DNA of 64,000 bases from contig CM035167.1 in NCBI GenBank assembly GCA_020205615.1, positions 139,948,568 to 140,012,567 on the forward strand. Reading direction: 5' to 3'. The position numbers were made by a program, and so were the translations under genes. Position 1 is the stretch's first letter; each line of letters opens with the position of its first letter. This document shows, piece by piece, positions 52,625 through 64,000 of the stretch. The notes below the pieces were generated by a model. The model was not told the DNA's origin. It saw nothing but the letters and a program-made list of their open reading frames with translations, and ran no database searches. This DNA is from Panax quinquefolius (lineage: Eukaryota > Streptophyta > Magnoliopsida > Apiales > Araliaceae).

Positions 52625-53574
52625 TTATTTGTTCTTAGAAACTCCAATTTCAACTTTCCCCACACCAACTACTTCTTTTTTTAATAAACAAATTTATTAT
52701 AATAATTTGTCTTAATCTAAGGGAGAATAAAACTTACAATATTCGATCTTCATCTTATAATCTAATATCAACAAAACTTCTAGTCAATCTAACAATTTTA
52801 ATTTTAACATCAAAACTATTTTACCACTAAATTTATTTGAAATTGCCTAATAAGATTGATGGGTCTAGTCAAGGATTCAGCCCATCTCGTGAGCCCAATA
52901 CGAAATATAGACCCTAGTTCAAATAGTCTGGCGAGTGAAAATGAATATAGGCTCGAGTTCAAAGAGTTTGGGGTCGGCTATAAATGGAACGACTCATCAT
53001 CACTAGGAGGTAACTCACTTTGATATCTTTAAGTTTGTAGTCTCTGTACTCCCTCTAACGCACTTGATATAATAAAAAGTGTTAGGCAACTAGAGTCATT
53101 CACCAGGTGTGTATAAAGTTCATTATATCGCATTTATTATTACTAGGGGTAGTGAATGTTACATATTGTCTTATTTTTCTACTTTAAATATCGCATTTAT
53201 TATTACTTGACAGGTGTGTATAAAGTTTATTTTATGCATCATCAAAGATAAACCTCCAAAAACTTTAATTTTATTTATATGTTTTAAAAAAAAAACAAGT
53301 GGACACCAGAGAATGAGAACGATAAGAGTTTAGCTTAGCAGTGTGTTGACCAAATCATCCATGTTATATGTCGACAGGATTCAAATTCAATCCCTTATTC
53401 CATGACGAGAAATAGAGACAACGAAAATTAAGTCATTCAGAAATACTTGCCTCCAATTTTTATAGAATATATTGAGTTTAACTTATGCTTAATAGATAAA
53501 ATTAAACATGTGACATCACGTAGTAAATCGAAAGGTCTTACTATTGTCACTTATTATAATGTTAATCGAAAGGT
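52625..53574. other. Intergenic region between SMC4 and solo LTR
   Basis: No gene is supported. A direct duplication is visible: CAGGTGTGTATAAAGTT at about 53103 and 53211, and ATATCGCATTTATTATTACT at about 53123 and 53187. These suggest a local repeat. Confidence 0.5.
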
Positions 53575-53579
53575 AATAA

Positions 53580-56500
53580 TGTAACAACCCCAAAATAGGT
53601 CCATTCCATCCAACCTATTCTGAGTCGTTAAATACATGGTACAGAAATAACTACAACTTTATTACAACAATTGTCGTGCAAAATACAACAACACATATCT
53701 TTGTGAGTTTGGATACCAATATATACCAAATGTAACTCGACACCAACTTGGATAACACGTCACCATGACACCTTACATAAAGGTACAAAAAAAACTGTTT
53801 TTAGAAATTAGAAACTTTGGGAAGTGCTTCAAGAAACCTTCGTACGTGGGAGGCCATGATTTTAGGTTATGGTAGATATCATATGGCCACGTAATTATCC
53901 TTGGTTAACCTAATAAACCCCAAAGAAAAACGAGAAGATTACTATCATATTCTTCCCAATGGTGAGTCTTCTCTTGACATATCATTATCTCCACCTGTCT
54001 CTAATTGGGTATTATACTCCAAACAAACACCAAGATTATATAGGTAGTGCTTGTAAATATACTCGAAGTGGATGAAAGACAACCACGTGTCTTATGATAA
54101 CACGAGGTTGTATGTCATTAGACATCTTGTATGATAGTGACAAAACACCATTCCAAGTTAAATTCACCTCACCCTCAACATCTATAGATCACCACTCTAT
54201 TCCTCGCTATCCCCGCGCCGACCCAAATTTACACTTTTTATTACCCGAAAGGAATTGTGAAACAAAAGGGTGAGCACAACTAGCTCGAGAAAGAATATTA
54301 CGACTAAAGATAAATAAATTATCAATAGTCTTCATCAAGAATAAATCGTAGATTTAGAACATATACGTAGATGATAAAACTTTTCAACCCATAGTTGCAA
54401 ATGAACGAAAGCGATCCATTAGAAGAGTCGAATAGACTATAAAGTCTATTGTCTTCTCCATGTTAAAAATCCACCAACAATGTTTTATCCTCGTAACATC
54501 AATCAACAATTCTCATCCACAATCACGTGTATAACTCATATATCGTAATTGTAGTTCTAAATTCTTTCTCATCCAAGACAAAGATAATTTTCATCACTTG
54601 TCTTTACCGAAACATCAAAGATCATGGTTATACCAAATCACGCCCTCGCTCATAATCATACTAATAAATTCATCTTTGCACCACGGGCCAAAGATATTCA
54701 TCAACAGCCCATCTTTACACTACAAAGCAAAGATATTCAACAACGGTCATCTTTGCATTCTGAAGCCAAAGATATTCATCAATAATTCATCTTTTTGACT
54801 ACAAAAAAAGATATTCAACAACAATGTGTCGTCTCTTTGCATTCGAGCAAAAAGATATTCATCAATAATTCATCTTTGCACTACAAAGCTAAGATATTCA
54901 TCAACAAGTCATCTTTGCACTACGAGCAAAAGATATTCATCAATAATTCATCTTTGCACTCTTGGCTAAAGATATTCATCACCGGTCATGTTCATTTAAA
55001 CACCGTTCATCTTTTCACACTACAGCCAAAGATATTCTTCGTAAATCATTCATCTTTGCATTGGTTTTATCCACGTCCAAAAATACCTCAAAAATAATCA
55101 TAGTGGTGTAAAATTCAAGAATGATCAAAACATGGATACAATCAAAGCTAGTATCCGAATAGATATTTTAGATTTAAAAGAAAAATTTCATTTTTCTATG
55201 AATAGTCTTAGTGATTCGTGAATAGTGCTGAGATATCGTGAATAAGAACTCAGACACCAAAAAGTTAGAAATTCCACAAAAAAAAACATTTTCACGCTTC
55301 ATGAATAGTAAGACTCGAATAAGAACTCGTGAATAAGAACTTCGCTGAATAAGAACTCGTGAATAAGAACTCATGAATAGTAACCCCATACATGAAAAAG
55401 TTCCAAATTTGATAAAAACTTCAGATCAACATTTCAAAGATAATGATATTGAAGAAATAATATCATTACAAAAAAAATAATATCCCTTACTATCCCTTAC
55501 CTCAAAAGAAGCAAAGACTTCCGACAGGATATCTGGATATATTATCAAGGAAACTTGCAGACGATGAATATCAACTCACCAAGTATCTAAATACTCACAA
55601 ATTACACTCAATAATCTAGAGAGAGAAGAGAGAAAACTTTGTTTCGGTGTGATTTTCAATTCTAACTTAGCCCTCTATTTATAGGAAAATGTTAAGACGC
55701 AAAAGCGAGACTTAACTCAAGAACCCGATGGCTTTACACGCTACTATTCCCACCCACCACATTTGAAATAAAATTCAGCACATTTCTTCACCAACCACAA
55801 GTGGGGCCCACTCAATTCTAGAATTTTCCACCAAAATCAATTATAAACCTAATTTCCGTATCAGTCACCTCTTAAAATTCATAACAAATCATTCGTTCAT
55901 TTTTAACGGTTCAAAATTTGTGGACATATACTCAACTTATGTATGTATAACATATCCAAAAATTACAACGATCCAACGGTCGGATCAAAATTTATAACTC
56001 ACGCAATATAGCTGAAGAACACTGATTTTTCGGACTATTAGTCCTTCGGACCAGTTTCATTCAAAATTTCACCACGAAATATCTACAAAGAATTTTTGGG
56101 TGATTCAAATTCTCAGTTAGCTTACTTCTAGGGCTTTCTTTTTGATATATGGCTCATCTCTTAACTCATTATACATTAAAGAGTTATGGATTTTACAAAA
56201 TCAAGTAATAAACTAATTTTTCCGAAAATCCCATATTTTGTTCTCCATTTCGACAAATACTGATAAAACACCTCATCATTAATTCCTTCACTTATAACCA
56301 CATAAATAAATCCATCATTTATATCCACATCAAATAAATATTTTCTTATCATATGAATCAATAATTAATTATTCACAAATAATATTACGTAATCACATTT
56401 ATGATAACCAGCTGCCTCTGTGAAAAGACCGGGCTTTCCGATAAGGATTTCTCCTTCTTGGCAAGCGAATTAGGTGACCAAACCTCTCCTTAATGAAACT

Positions 56501-57106
56501 TCTAGACATTGCCAATAATGCTATCTAATAATATTATTCAAATAATATGAATTATTGATCCGATAATGGAGATAATGTGCGGTGACAATTATTGAACAAC
56601 AATAATATAAAATATCAACGCAAAGAATTATTGAATCAATAAAATAAAATATTGAATAAGAACTCACCGTGAAAATTATTGAGTAGTGCCTTCTTACGTA
56701 AGGATCAATAATTCAATAATATTGTGCAATACTGCGTGTCATCTTTAAATGCAACCACGCGTATTATCAGTATTTTAACCAACGGGTATTCCAACAATCT
56801 TAATTGATATAATAACTACTGCCTGTTATTTTTAACCAACTTATATTTGTCGCTTTTCTTCATCCAATCGCTTTCACATATGGGGCCCACATACATGGTC
56901 ACTGTGCGTCGTCACGCAAATATTCCCAATGTAGAAAGAATATTCCACGACCAAACGAATATTCCCCAACAATAATGAATACTTTATACCCTCGCTTATT
57001 TTGAAAAAAATTTCATATATCACCCTTAACTTTAACTTTTATCAATTTAACCAATTCTTGAATAGAAAAATTGAATACTTTTATTTCATAAAATTCGAGT
57101 CTTACA
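53580..57106 (-). mobile_element. Solo LTR of the Ty3/gypsy family, about 3.5 kb
   Basis: It starts TGTAACAACCCCAAAATAGG and ends GAGTCTTACA, matching the LTR ends of the 13-24 kb complex. It is flanked by AATAA on both sides (53575-53579 and 57107-57111), a perfect 5-bp target-site duplication. There is no internal region. On the minus strand it carries the same TATA box (CTATAAATAG, complement of 55675-55684) and the same downstream blocks. It is longer than the other LTRs, mainly because of extra sequence at 53640-54600 and an enlarged hairpin-repeat array. Orientation is given by the LTR sense strand. Confidence 0.88.
54660..55065. repeat. Enlarged hairpin-unit tandem array in solo LTR
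   Basis: About nine units of roughly 40 nt, each of the form CATCTTTG, spacer, CAAAGATATTCATCA. The ATCTTTG/CAAAGAT arms are kept in most units, and several units with a changed arm show related changes on the other side. The open frames read through this block are not genes. Confidence 0.75.
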
Positions 57107-57483
57107 AATAATTTTTAATTTCTACTATTTTCAAACAATGTTATGTGTGGTGTTTGATAAAATTAAGTAATTAAGATATGATTAGTTAATATATCTTAAT
57201 AAATTATATTATCTGAATGAAATAGAATCAATCTAAAAAATTGGTTGATAACAAAAAGTGTAAAACATCTTAATGACACTATTTTACTATTTTAACACTT
57301 TGCGTTATTTACAAATTTTATTTTAATGATCTTAAAATTTGAAATTGAAGGGGTACAATATTTATTGAGGATAATTTTGTCTATAAATTTTAAATAAACT
57401 TTTACGAGGTATCTCTTCATAGTTAATATTTGAGTTTATGTCTTAACGATTAATAGGCATTACGTGGCAAAAATAAAAAATTA

Positions 57484-57747
57484 CTCCTTTCGTCCTATGA
57501 TAAACGTCCTTATTACTATTTTTGGGTAGTCCCATATTAAATGTCCATTTTCCTTTAATAACAAAACTTTAACACATTTTTTTTATTATACCCGTAGCAT
57601 TAAATATCTCATACTTTTCTTATTCTAATTATCTTTCACCTACATTGAAAATAATTAATGACATTATTATGGATAATTTTATCATTTCATTCTCTTCTTA
57701 ATATGCGTTAAAAGTCTACCAAAACTTTTATCTTGGGACGGAGAAAG
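57484..57747. mobile_element. Stowaway-like MITE
   Basis: The 264-nt element has ends CTCCTTTCGTCCTATGATAA and, on the complement, CTTTCTCCGTCCCAAGATAA. It is flanked by TA at 57482-57483 and 57748-57749. Terminal CTCC...GTCC sequence and TA duplication are Stowaway (Tc1/mariner) hallmarks. No transposase. Confidence 0.7.
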
Positions 57748-57749
57748 TA

Positions 57750-59300
57750 CTAAACAAGATTTACCTATGACCAAATCAGAGGCAGGTTAATTGAGAGTCA
57801 TTCATACATAAACAAACACCAACTTATAGACTAACTTGTACAGATGCATTGATTTTTAAAACACACATAGTACGCTATGCTCCATCCATCCCATAATAAA
57901 GGTTGATTGACACTTTTGTTCCTCAAAGTTGTCACTCACTTTCAAAATCATTTCAAAATTTCAATTTTCATCAGTTAGGTTATTAAGGTGGTATTTTTTT
58001 GACGCGTTTATGTTCCGCCAACCTGATTTGAGCACAACTCGACCCATTTTGATCAACCGACATAGTTTGCCCGAACCCCAATTTTTAAATAAAAAATTGT
58101 TTTTAATATTTTGAAATAAAATATTAGTTTTTGAAATAATCTCAAAATAATAATTTTATTTAACATTTTAAAATAAATAATTAATTTAAAATAAATAATT
58201 ATTTTAAAAATAGTTATTTTAGTATTTTAAAAAGAAAGTATTATTTAAAAAAATTTAAAATAATAATTACATGTAATATTTTAAAATAATTATTATTATA
58301 AAAATATTAATTATATTTAATATTTTAAAATATTAATTATATTTGATATCATAAAATAATAATTATATTTAATATTTTAAAATAACATATTATTTTTAAA
58401 ATAATAATTAATTTTTATATTTAAAATAATATATTACTTTTAAAAAGTGATAAAATAATTATTATTTTAAGAAAAAATATTAGAAATTTTAGTTTTTCAA
58501 GAATGAGTAAACTTTCATAAAATATAGATTAAATAAGAAAATAAAACTTTATTTTTTTAAAAAAGTAGATTTTTTTCATTTTTATGCAAAACTTTGTTTT
58601 AAGAAAAAAAATTAATATCTTTACTATTATTACTATATGTATTCTTAATATTATAATTTTAAAAAATAAAACTTAAATTAGAAATTAAAATACAGAAAAC
58701 AATAAAAGATAAATAAAAATTGATTCAATTTATTTTAAAAAATAAATTTAAAAGTTTTAATAATAATAATTTTTTAGGAATTTTTTTGAAAAGTTTTCAT
58801 TTTTTAAAAAATGATTAAAGTTTTATAAAATATATATATTTTAAAAACTTTATTTCATAAAACAATTTTTTAAAAAGATTTTTAAATTTTTATAAAAATA
58901 ATTAAGATTTAAAAAAATTTAACTTTACTTTTTTAAATCTATGTTTTATGAAACTTTACTCATTTTTGAAAAAATTAAAAGTTTCTAATATTTGTTCCTT
59001 AAAATAATAATTATTTAAGATTTTAAAATATTTTTTATAAAAAAAATATAAAAATATTAATTATTTTAAAAGACCATTTTATTTTAAAATATTAAAAATA
59101 ATTCTTATTTTAAAATTATTTTAAGAAAATATTTTATTTTTAAAATATTAAATTAAATTAATAATTTTTTAAAATATTAAAGTAACTATTTTGAAAACAA
59201 TTATTTTATTTTAAAATATTAAAATAATTATTACTACATATTTTAAAATATTAAAATGAACTTTAAAGAAGTGATTGACAATTTGGAGGAACAGAAGTCA
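57750..59300. other. Intergenic region with a 1.1-kb extremely AT-rich block
   Basis: From about 58085 to 59260 the sequence is almost only A and T, built from shuffled copies of TTTTAAAATA and AATAATTATT that pair with each other in both orientations. It could act as a matrix-attachment-like or low-stability region, but nothing in the sequence proves a function. No gene is seen. Confidence 0.6.
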
Positions 59301-59439
59301 GCCTTAATAAAATAGAAGTAATTACAGAGTCCTTTCATCTTCATCCCTCTTTTGGGTTCTTCATTTCCTGAAGAATAATAAGATTGTTTGCTATCCCCTA
59401 AACTGCCCTTCTGGAATCTCCATCGCTCTAAAACTCTAT

Positions 59440-59455
59440 TTTCTCTCTCTCTCTC

Positions 59456-59491
<36 letters not shown>
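59440..59491. repeat. CT then GT then AT microsatellite in DENN gene 5' UTR
   Basis: A TCTC run passes through GTGTG into about fifteen AT units. It precedes the presumed 5' UTR donor AAG/GTGAGT at 59523/59524. Confidence 0.7.
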
Positions 59492-59492
<1 letters not shown>

Positions 59493-59523
59493 GTAAGTCG
59501 CTTAATTTATGGACTAATATAAG

Positions 59524-60416
59524 GTGAGTTTGTGTTTTATTTCCATCGTTTTTATACAAGTGTTGAAATTTACTTTAAAATAATTGTGATCGATTCGTTT
59601 ATGGGTTCATGTTCATCTTAGAACTAAATTTCGATTCTTGTTAATCGCATGAAAGAAGAGTTTTTTATGCTGTATAATAATTGCGATTCTTCACTCAAGT
59701 ATTTGTTTTATGTCCAAGTGAGGTGTTTATTGTGATGAAGCATCTGTCCGTTATTGGTTAAATATTGTCAACTTTCCCCCCCCCTTGTATTAGAGTCTGT
59801 CTAACTGAAAATTAACTCGGAAAGACTGAAACTTTTATGTTCTGGTTGAGCTCCAGGGTGTTTGTACTGCTTTTTGGCAACAAATCGGAGTTCTATAAGT
59901 GGTATTTGAAATTTCAGAATGGAATTATATTATTTGTCTGAGATTAAATTTTCTGAACTTAGAAGCTACAGAGAAAAGGGATCGAATTGTAACATATTGA
60001 ATGTTAGTTATGTTAGTGATAGACTATTAGGCCAAGGGGTGAGTTAATGAGAAGTCCTTCAGTTGATAAGGCATGGGTGTTGTCACTTTTCACGGTACAC
60101 GGTTACAGTAAGGCACAAGGGACAATACTAAACATAGTATTGGATTGAAGGGTCATGATGTGTGTAGCATATGCATTGCCCATCAAAAGCATGATTAGCT
60201 AGGCCATTGAAGTTATGTTTCCATAGCAAATTAAAAATGAAAAAGGTGTTTTATTTTTTCAACACCTTGTCCAATTTTAAGAATTTTGAATATCAGCTTT
60301 CAGCTTAAGTGCAATCATTATTTGGTGATTCTCTGCGCCCCTCTCTTACTTGCCCAACTGTTATCGTCAAAGTATTTTTGTTATCCAGCATGGATGATAA
60401 TTATGGTTCTTGGCAG
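59524..60416 (+). other. Probable 5' UTR intron of DENN gene
   Basis: A strong donor AAG/GTGAGT follows 59523 and an acceptor TTGGCAG ends at 60416, 17 nt before the ATG. No long ORF lies between. The interpretation rests on the splice motifs and on the lack of any other promoter-like sequence next to the ATG. Confidence 0.45.
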
Positions 60417-60433
60417 GAGAGAAAAATTCAAAT

Positions 60434-62785
60434 ATGGAGAACAATGAAGAGTTTGGTATCCCTGGTTGGGGTGCTTCATTCTTCATGCAGACAACTGAAG
60501 ATGTTGCCAGAGCTGTTGTTGCTGCAGCTGCATCTGCCACTGCTTCTCGATCACCAAGACCACCGGTGGTATTTTCTTCTAAAGATGACAGTGGTAACCA
60601 ACTTGAGAAGCTTCAGCGTCAAGTTTCTAGAATACTGAAAGGCTTGTCACATCCCCCTGAAACAAAAAGTGGAATTTACAATCCAGAAGTTCTAACTAGC
60701 CAAAAGCGTCAATGGGCAAGCTTTCAGCTGCAGTCCCTGGTATGCTTTCTTCTTCAAGTGGACCCCTTTGTCCCAGATTACTTATTTCTCTTTTTTTTTT
60801 CTTTGATAAGTAAGATTGCTCATCTTTTTCCAAAACTTACGTTAATAATCTTTCCACTCGTTTTTGGTTACACAACTTTATCCACTCGATTTTGTTGATA
60901 CTACACTGAAGAAGTTCTGCTCATTGTCTTCTGATAATTATAATGTTGTTCAATTGTGCAGGATCACAGGATTTGGAAAGAACCATCAAGGATTTTTGAG
61001 AGCATGGTGGTTCTTGGACTTCATCCTAACTGTGATATTCGGGCACTTCAGCAGCTGTACTTTGGAAGTAAGTCTGAAGGTTCAGGTAGATTTCGAAGTG
61101 CGTTTGGTAGTCAGCATCAGTTGCGTGTAGAACCAAATCTTGAACCCCAGGTACTGATTTTACTTGCATAATGTGCGGTGTTTGCTGTTAGACTCTTGTG
61201 GACTTGCTGAATATGAAATGTGATTGTCTGCTTTTTCTTTCAGGTCTTATTTGTTTATCCTCCTGAAAAACAGCTGCCTCTAAAATATAAGGATCTTCTT
61301 TCGTTCTGCTTTCCTGCAGGTGTTGAGGTGGGTTTTTCATACTATGGGTCTTTTGTATTGTATTTTAATAACTTGAAAAGTGCTGCACTCTCAAACTATT
61401 GTGTTTATTTCAGTTTGGTCCAGTGGTTATTTGCATATATTGTTAAAATTTTTTTGTTTAATATGGAAGCTTGTTATCTTGATTTCATCCAATGAAAATT
61501 GATTTCAAATATTTTGAAGAACTACACCTAAATATCAACAGGACATATGAAGGTTATAGTTCTGCTAACATATTGCCATGTCAACTTATGTAAAGGATTA
61601 AATCTGACAGTGGGAAGCTTTTACTCTCTTTGAAACATGCTTGACGAGTTGACGTGATGCGCTCGCTACTCTTTAAAGAAGGGCTTATGACCTAGCTAAT
61701 CTCACCAGTGTGAGCTTGTAACCATCAGTGGGGGAATTAAGATGACTGAACATTGGTTTGGCTTAGAAGGCTGGACCTGTGGTGCATAGTTATGGCTGCT
61801 GTTCCAACCGAAGAGGTTGGGCCATGCAGCCTGGCTACGTGGTTCCTAAATTTAAGGAATTAAGATCTGTAGTCTTGTAGGTTTTATTAACTAGTCAACT
61901 TTTGTCTTGATATACAACTTCCATTCCAAAATATAGGTCAATTTTGACCTTTTGAAGTCAATTTGATATTTCTTAAAATTCAAAATTGATGTGCATTCAA
62001 TCAATTTTAGGCAATACAATTATTAAAAGGATAAACTACTAAACAAGTACTATGGATTACAAGATTTATTGTTTTTGAAAGTTAAATGGATCACATGAGT
62101 TTTAATTTGAAAATATTTCAATTGACTTTGAAAAGAAAAGGCAAACTTAATCTTATATTTCGGAATGGAGTATTTAGTCTGCATACGATTCTAAAATTCA
62201 CCTTTTTGTAAAGCATGCAAACAAAGAAAAACAAAATAATATAAAATGTCAAGTACTTTTCTTTTACAATATGGGTTTTTCATTTTTAATGGGATTTGTT
62301 TGAGTTCCAAATCTCCTTTTTATTATTGTATATATACTAGATATTTTTCCTACATCGGCTTTATAGTTAAAAATCTGAATTAGTTCTGAACGGTTTTCCC
62401 ACCCTTATCTTGTCTATTCTCTTCATCTCTTGTACTTTTTTTATACTTTTACGTCGATGTGAATTGTTATGAAAGAGTTCTGAATGCTGGTACTGTTTGC
62501 TTGAAGGTTCATGCTGTTGAGAGAACTCCGTCAATGAGTGAGTTGAATGAAATACTTCTTGGCCAGGTATCTATGCTTATGCTTTCCACGTTCATATCAT
62601 TTTCTGAAAATTCTCACTGAAGTAGGTGAATACTGATGGAAAATCGTGCTGAATATTTTATAACAGACAATTTTTTTTTTTCATTTTCCTCTGTATTATA
62701 ATTAGACGATGATCTGAGTTTACATGCTGTGGTTCTGCAGGAACACCTTAAACAGAGTGACTTGTCATTTGTATTCCGACTGCAG
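60434..62785 (+). CDS. DENN domain-containing protein, first five coding exons (partial)
   Basis: DENN-domain proteins are exchange factors for Rab GTPases in membrane traffic; the plant two-gene family (Arabidopsis At2g20320/At5g35560 type) is little studied. Exons: 60434-60739 (102 codons), 60962-61150 (63), 61244-61327 (28), 62507-62566 (20), 62741-62785 (15), all phase 0 and GT-AG. The N-terminus MENNEEFGIPGWGASFFMQT and an Ala-rich stretch are followed by LEKLQRQVSRILKG, ESMVVLGLHPNCDI and VLFVYPPEKQLPLKYKDLLSFCFP. The last is the upstream DENN (uDENN) signature; SDLSFVFRLQ then leads toward the core DENN domain. That core is not found in the remaining 1.2 kb, so the next exon lies beyond the window or after a very long intron. 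An in-frame TTG at 60410 precedes the acceptor and is not used. Confidence 0.88.
61918..62170. mobile_element. Stowaway-like MITE in DENN gene intron 3
   Basis: The ends CTTCCATTCCAAAATATAGG and, on the complement, CTCCATTCCGAAATATAAG form terminal inverted repeats of the plant Stowaway type. TA follows the right end (62171-62172) and a TA lies just before the left end. Confidence 0.55.
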
Positions 62786-64000
62786 GTAAATCATGAAGCA
62801 CCACAATACTTTCTTTTTCCTCTCCTCCATTGAGTTTGAGCTGCTTTGGTGTTCAATTTGAGTTTAAATGGTCCTAATTCCTGCAGATTCAGTTCTTCCA
62901 ACTTCTTGTATCTTGTGTGACAAGAATAATTTTCTTCCTATGAACTATGTTTTTACTTTCATGAAACCCATATATCAATCACAATCTACGTTTCTTTCAA
63001 AAAAATTCCAATTGTTTCCTGATGGACTAACTTGATGGTTTCCAAGTTATTGGTAAAGAATGCAGGTCAACAACATTTTTCCGAGTTAATAGCGATCCAA
63101 TAAACAAATCATTTTGCACTCATTAAAACTTATATACCTCCAGTTTTATAATTTGTTTCCTTGTTCAAAATGGGTCCTGCAGTAACCACTGACCCCTGTT
63201 TTGTTCTTTAGTAGGGCAAGGTCGAATGACTGTCTCAAAACTAATTTGTGGTTGTTTTCTTTTGCTTATTGAGCCTATCCTTTGATTCATGTAGATATAT
63301 ATTTTTGTGAATCAATAATCATTTTATGGCCTTGCATATGTAAGGAAAATTGCTTTTAGTTGAAGGGCCTATGTTAATCTTCGTCACTACGATACTTGCG
63401 GATTTGCAATATACGTGACCAGTGTATCTTGATCTTGTTCTTTCTTGTTATCTCAAACTGGTGCTACTTCCTCTGTTTCAACTTGTTCCGCCAGGTCGAC
63501 GTACTGCTAGAACATCCACATAATACCAGATTCATTTGAAGTTATTGTTATTAGGGCAGAAAATCTAAATTATAGATATGCTAGGCTGATAATTAGCCAA
63601 AGGTACTTAGGATCAAATTCAACATTATAGGATGTTATGGAGTGAGCCTTTCATGGAACATCTTCTAGATCAACCCTTGGCACTTTGTATAACTGAAAAC
63701 TTGATTATATTTATAATATTTTGACCATAATATAATGAAACAAAATGTATCAAATCCAATAAATATTAATAATAATTGTAATAATGAATGGAGAAAACAC
63801 AACAATAATAGATCTTTGACCACTCATTAAAACTATTCAAAAATCTCTCTCCTCACCATTGGAATAGATAATTACATACAGTGTGAAAAAGACTTGTATA
63901 AAAAAATTATATATAGAGAGAGAGTGCATGAATAAAGCACCAAAGCCTCACAAGCTCCATCTTTTCTTCACTTTTTTTTAATCTCTGTATAATTATATAT
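62786..64000. other. Right edge: DENN intron 5 or next unit
   Basis: No exon continuing the DENN domain is recognisable. The last 150 nt contain AAATTATATATAGAGAGAG (about 63904-63922) followed by C/T-rich sequence, which resembles a TATA box plus leader of another plus-strand gene. It could equally be intronic low-complexity sequence. Confidence 0.35.

Noticed and set aside
54598..55097. Open frames with KIFINNSSLH peptide repeats
   Set aside because: They are translations of the hairpin-unit array in the solo LTR, so they are by-products of the repeat.

Overview
The window is nuclear DNA from a flowering plant, almost certainly a eudicot. The evidence is AT-rich sequence, intron-dense genes with GT-AG (and two GC-AG) introns, plant-specific families (12-oxophytodienoate reductase 3, an ABP19-type germin-like protein, a Golgi DUF248 methyltransferase) and a chromovirus-like Ty3/gypsy retrotransposon family with its MITEs. 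I cannot name the species. Exon models were built by hand by joining splice sites so that reading frame and family alignment are both kept. Family comparisons are from memory, not from a search.

Layout. 77-278 (+): last exon of an unrecognised gene. 1040-6354 (-): MOB1 kinase activator, 7 exons, 215 aa, convergent with the first gene. 6.4-10.7 kb: promoter and AT-rich spacer with a G-rich pentamer array, small inverted-repeat elements and a retrotransposon primer-site relic. 10699-11334 (-): intronless germin-like protein. 13232-23810: two nested copies of one Ty3/gypsy family, the outer flanked by a GTAAG target-site duplication; its gag-pol is decayed and reads on the minus strand. 25252-29485 (-): OPR3, 5 exons, 397 aa, ending in a peroxisomal SRL signal. 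30616-39036 (-): PMT11-like methyltransferase, 9 exons, with one frameshift in exon 1 and an opposite one in exon 3. 41379-52310 (-): complete SMC4 condensin subunit, 28 exons, 1247 aa. 53580-57106: 3.5-kb solo LTR of the same retrotransposon family with AATAA duplications. 58.1-59.25 kb: extremely AT-rich block. 60434 to beyond 62785 (+): first five coding exons of a DENN-domain protein that continues past the window or past a very long intron.

The genes are unrelated in function and independently transcribed: Hippo-type growth signalling (MOB1), cell wall/apoplast (germin-like), jasmonate synthesis in peroxisomes (OPR3), Golgi wall-polysaccharide methylation (PMT), chromosome condensation (SMC4) and Rab exchange (DENN). 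There is no operon or gene cluster, and I found no new multi-gene system. The most informative signals are the nested retrotransposon, the solo LTR with hairpin-forming tandem repeats, the paired frameshifts in the PMT gene, and an E2F site plus three TGGGCT motifs upstream of SMC4.
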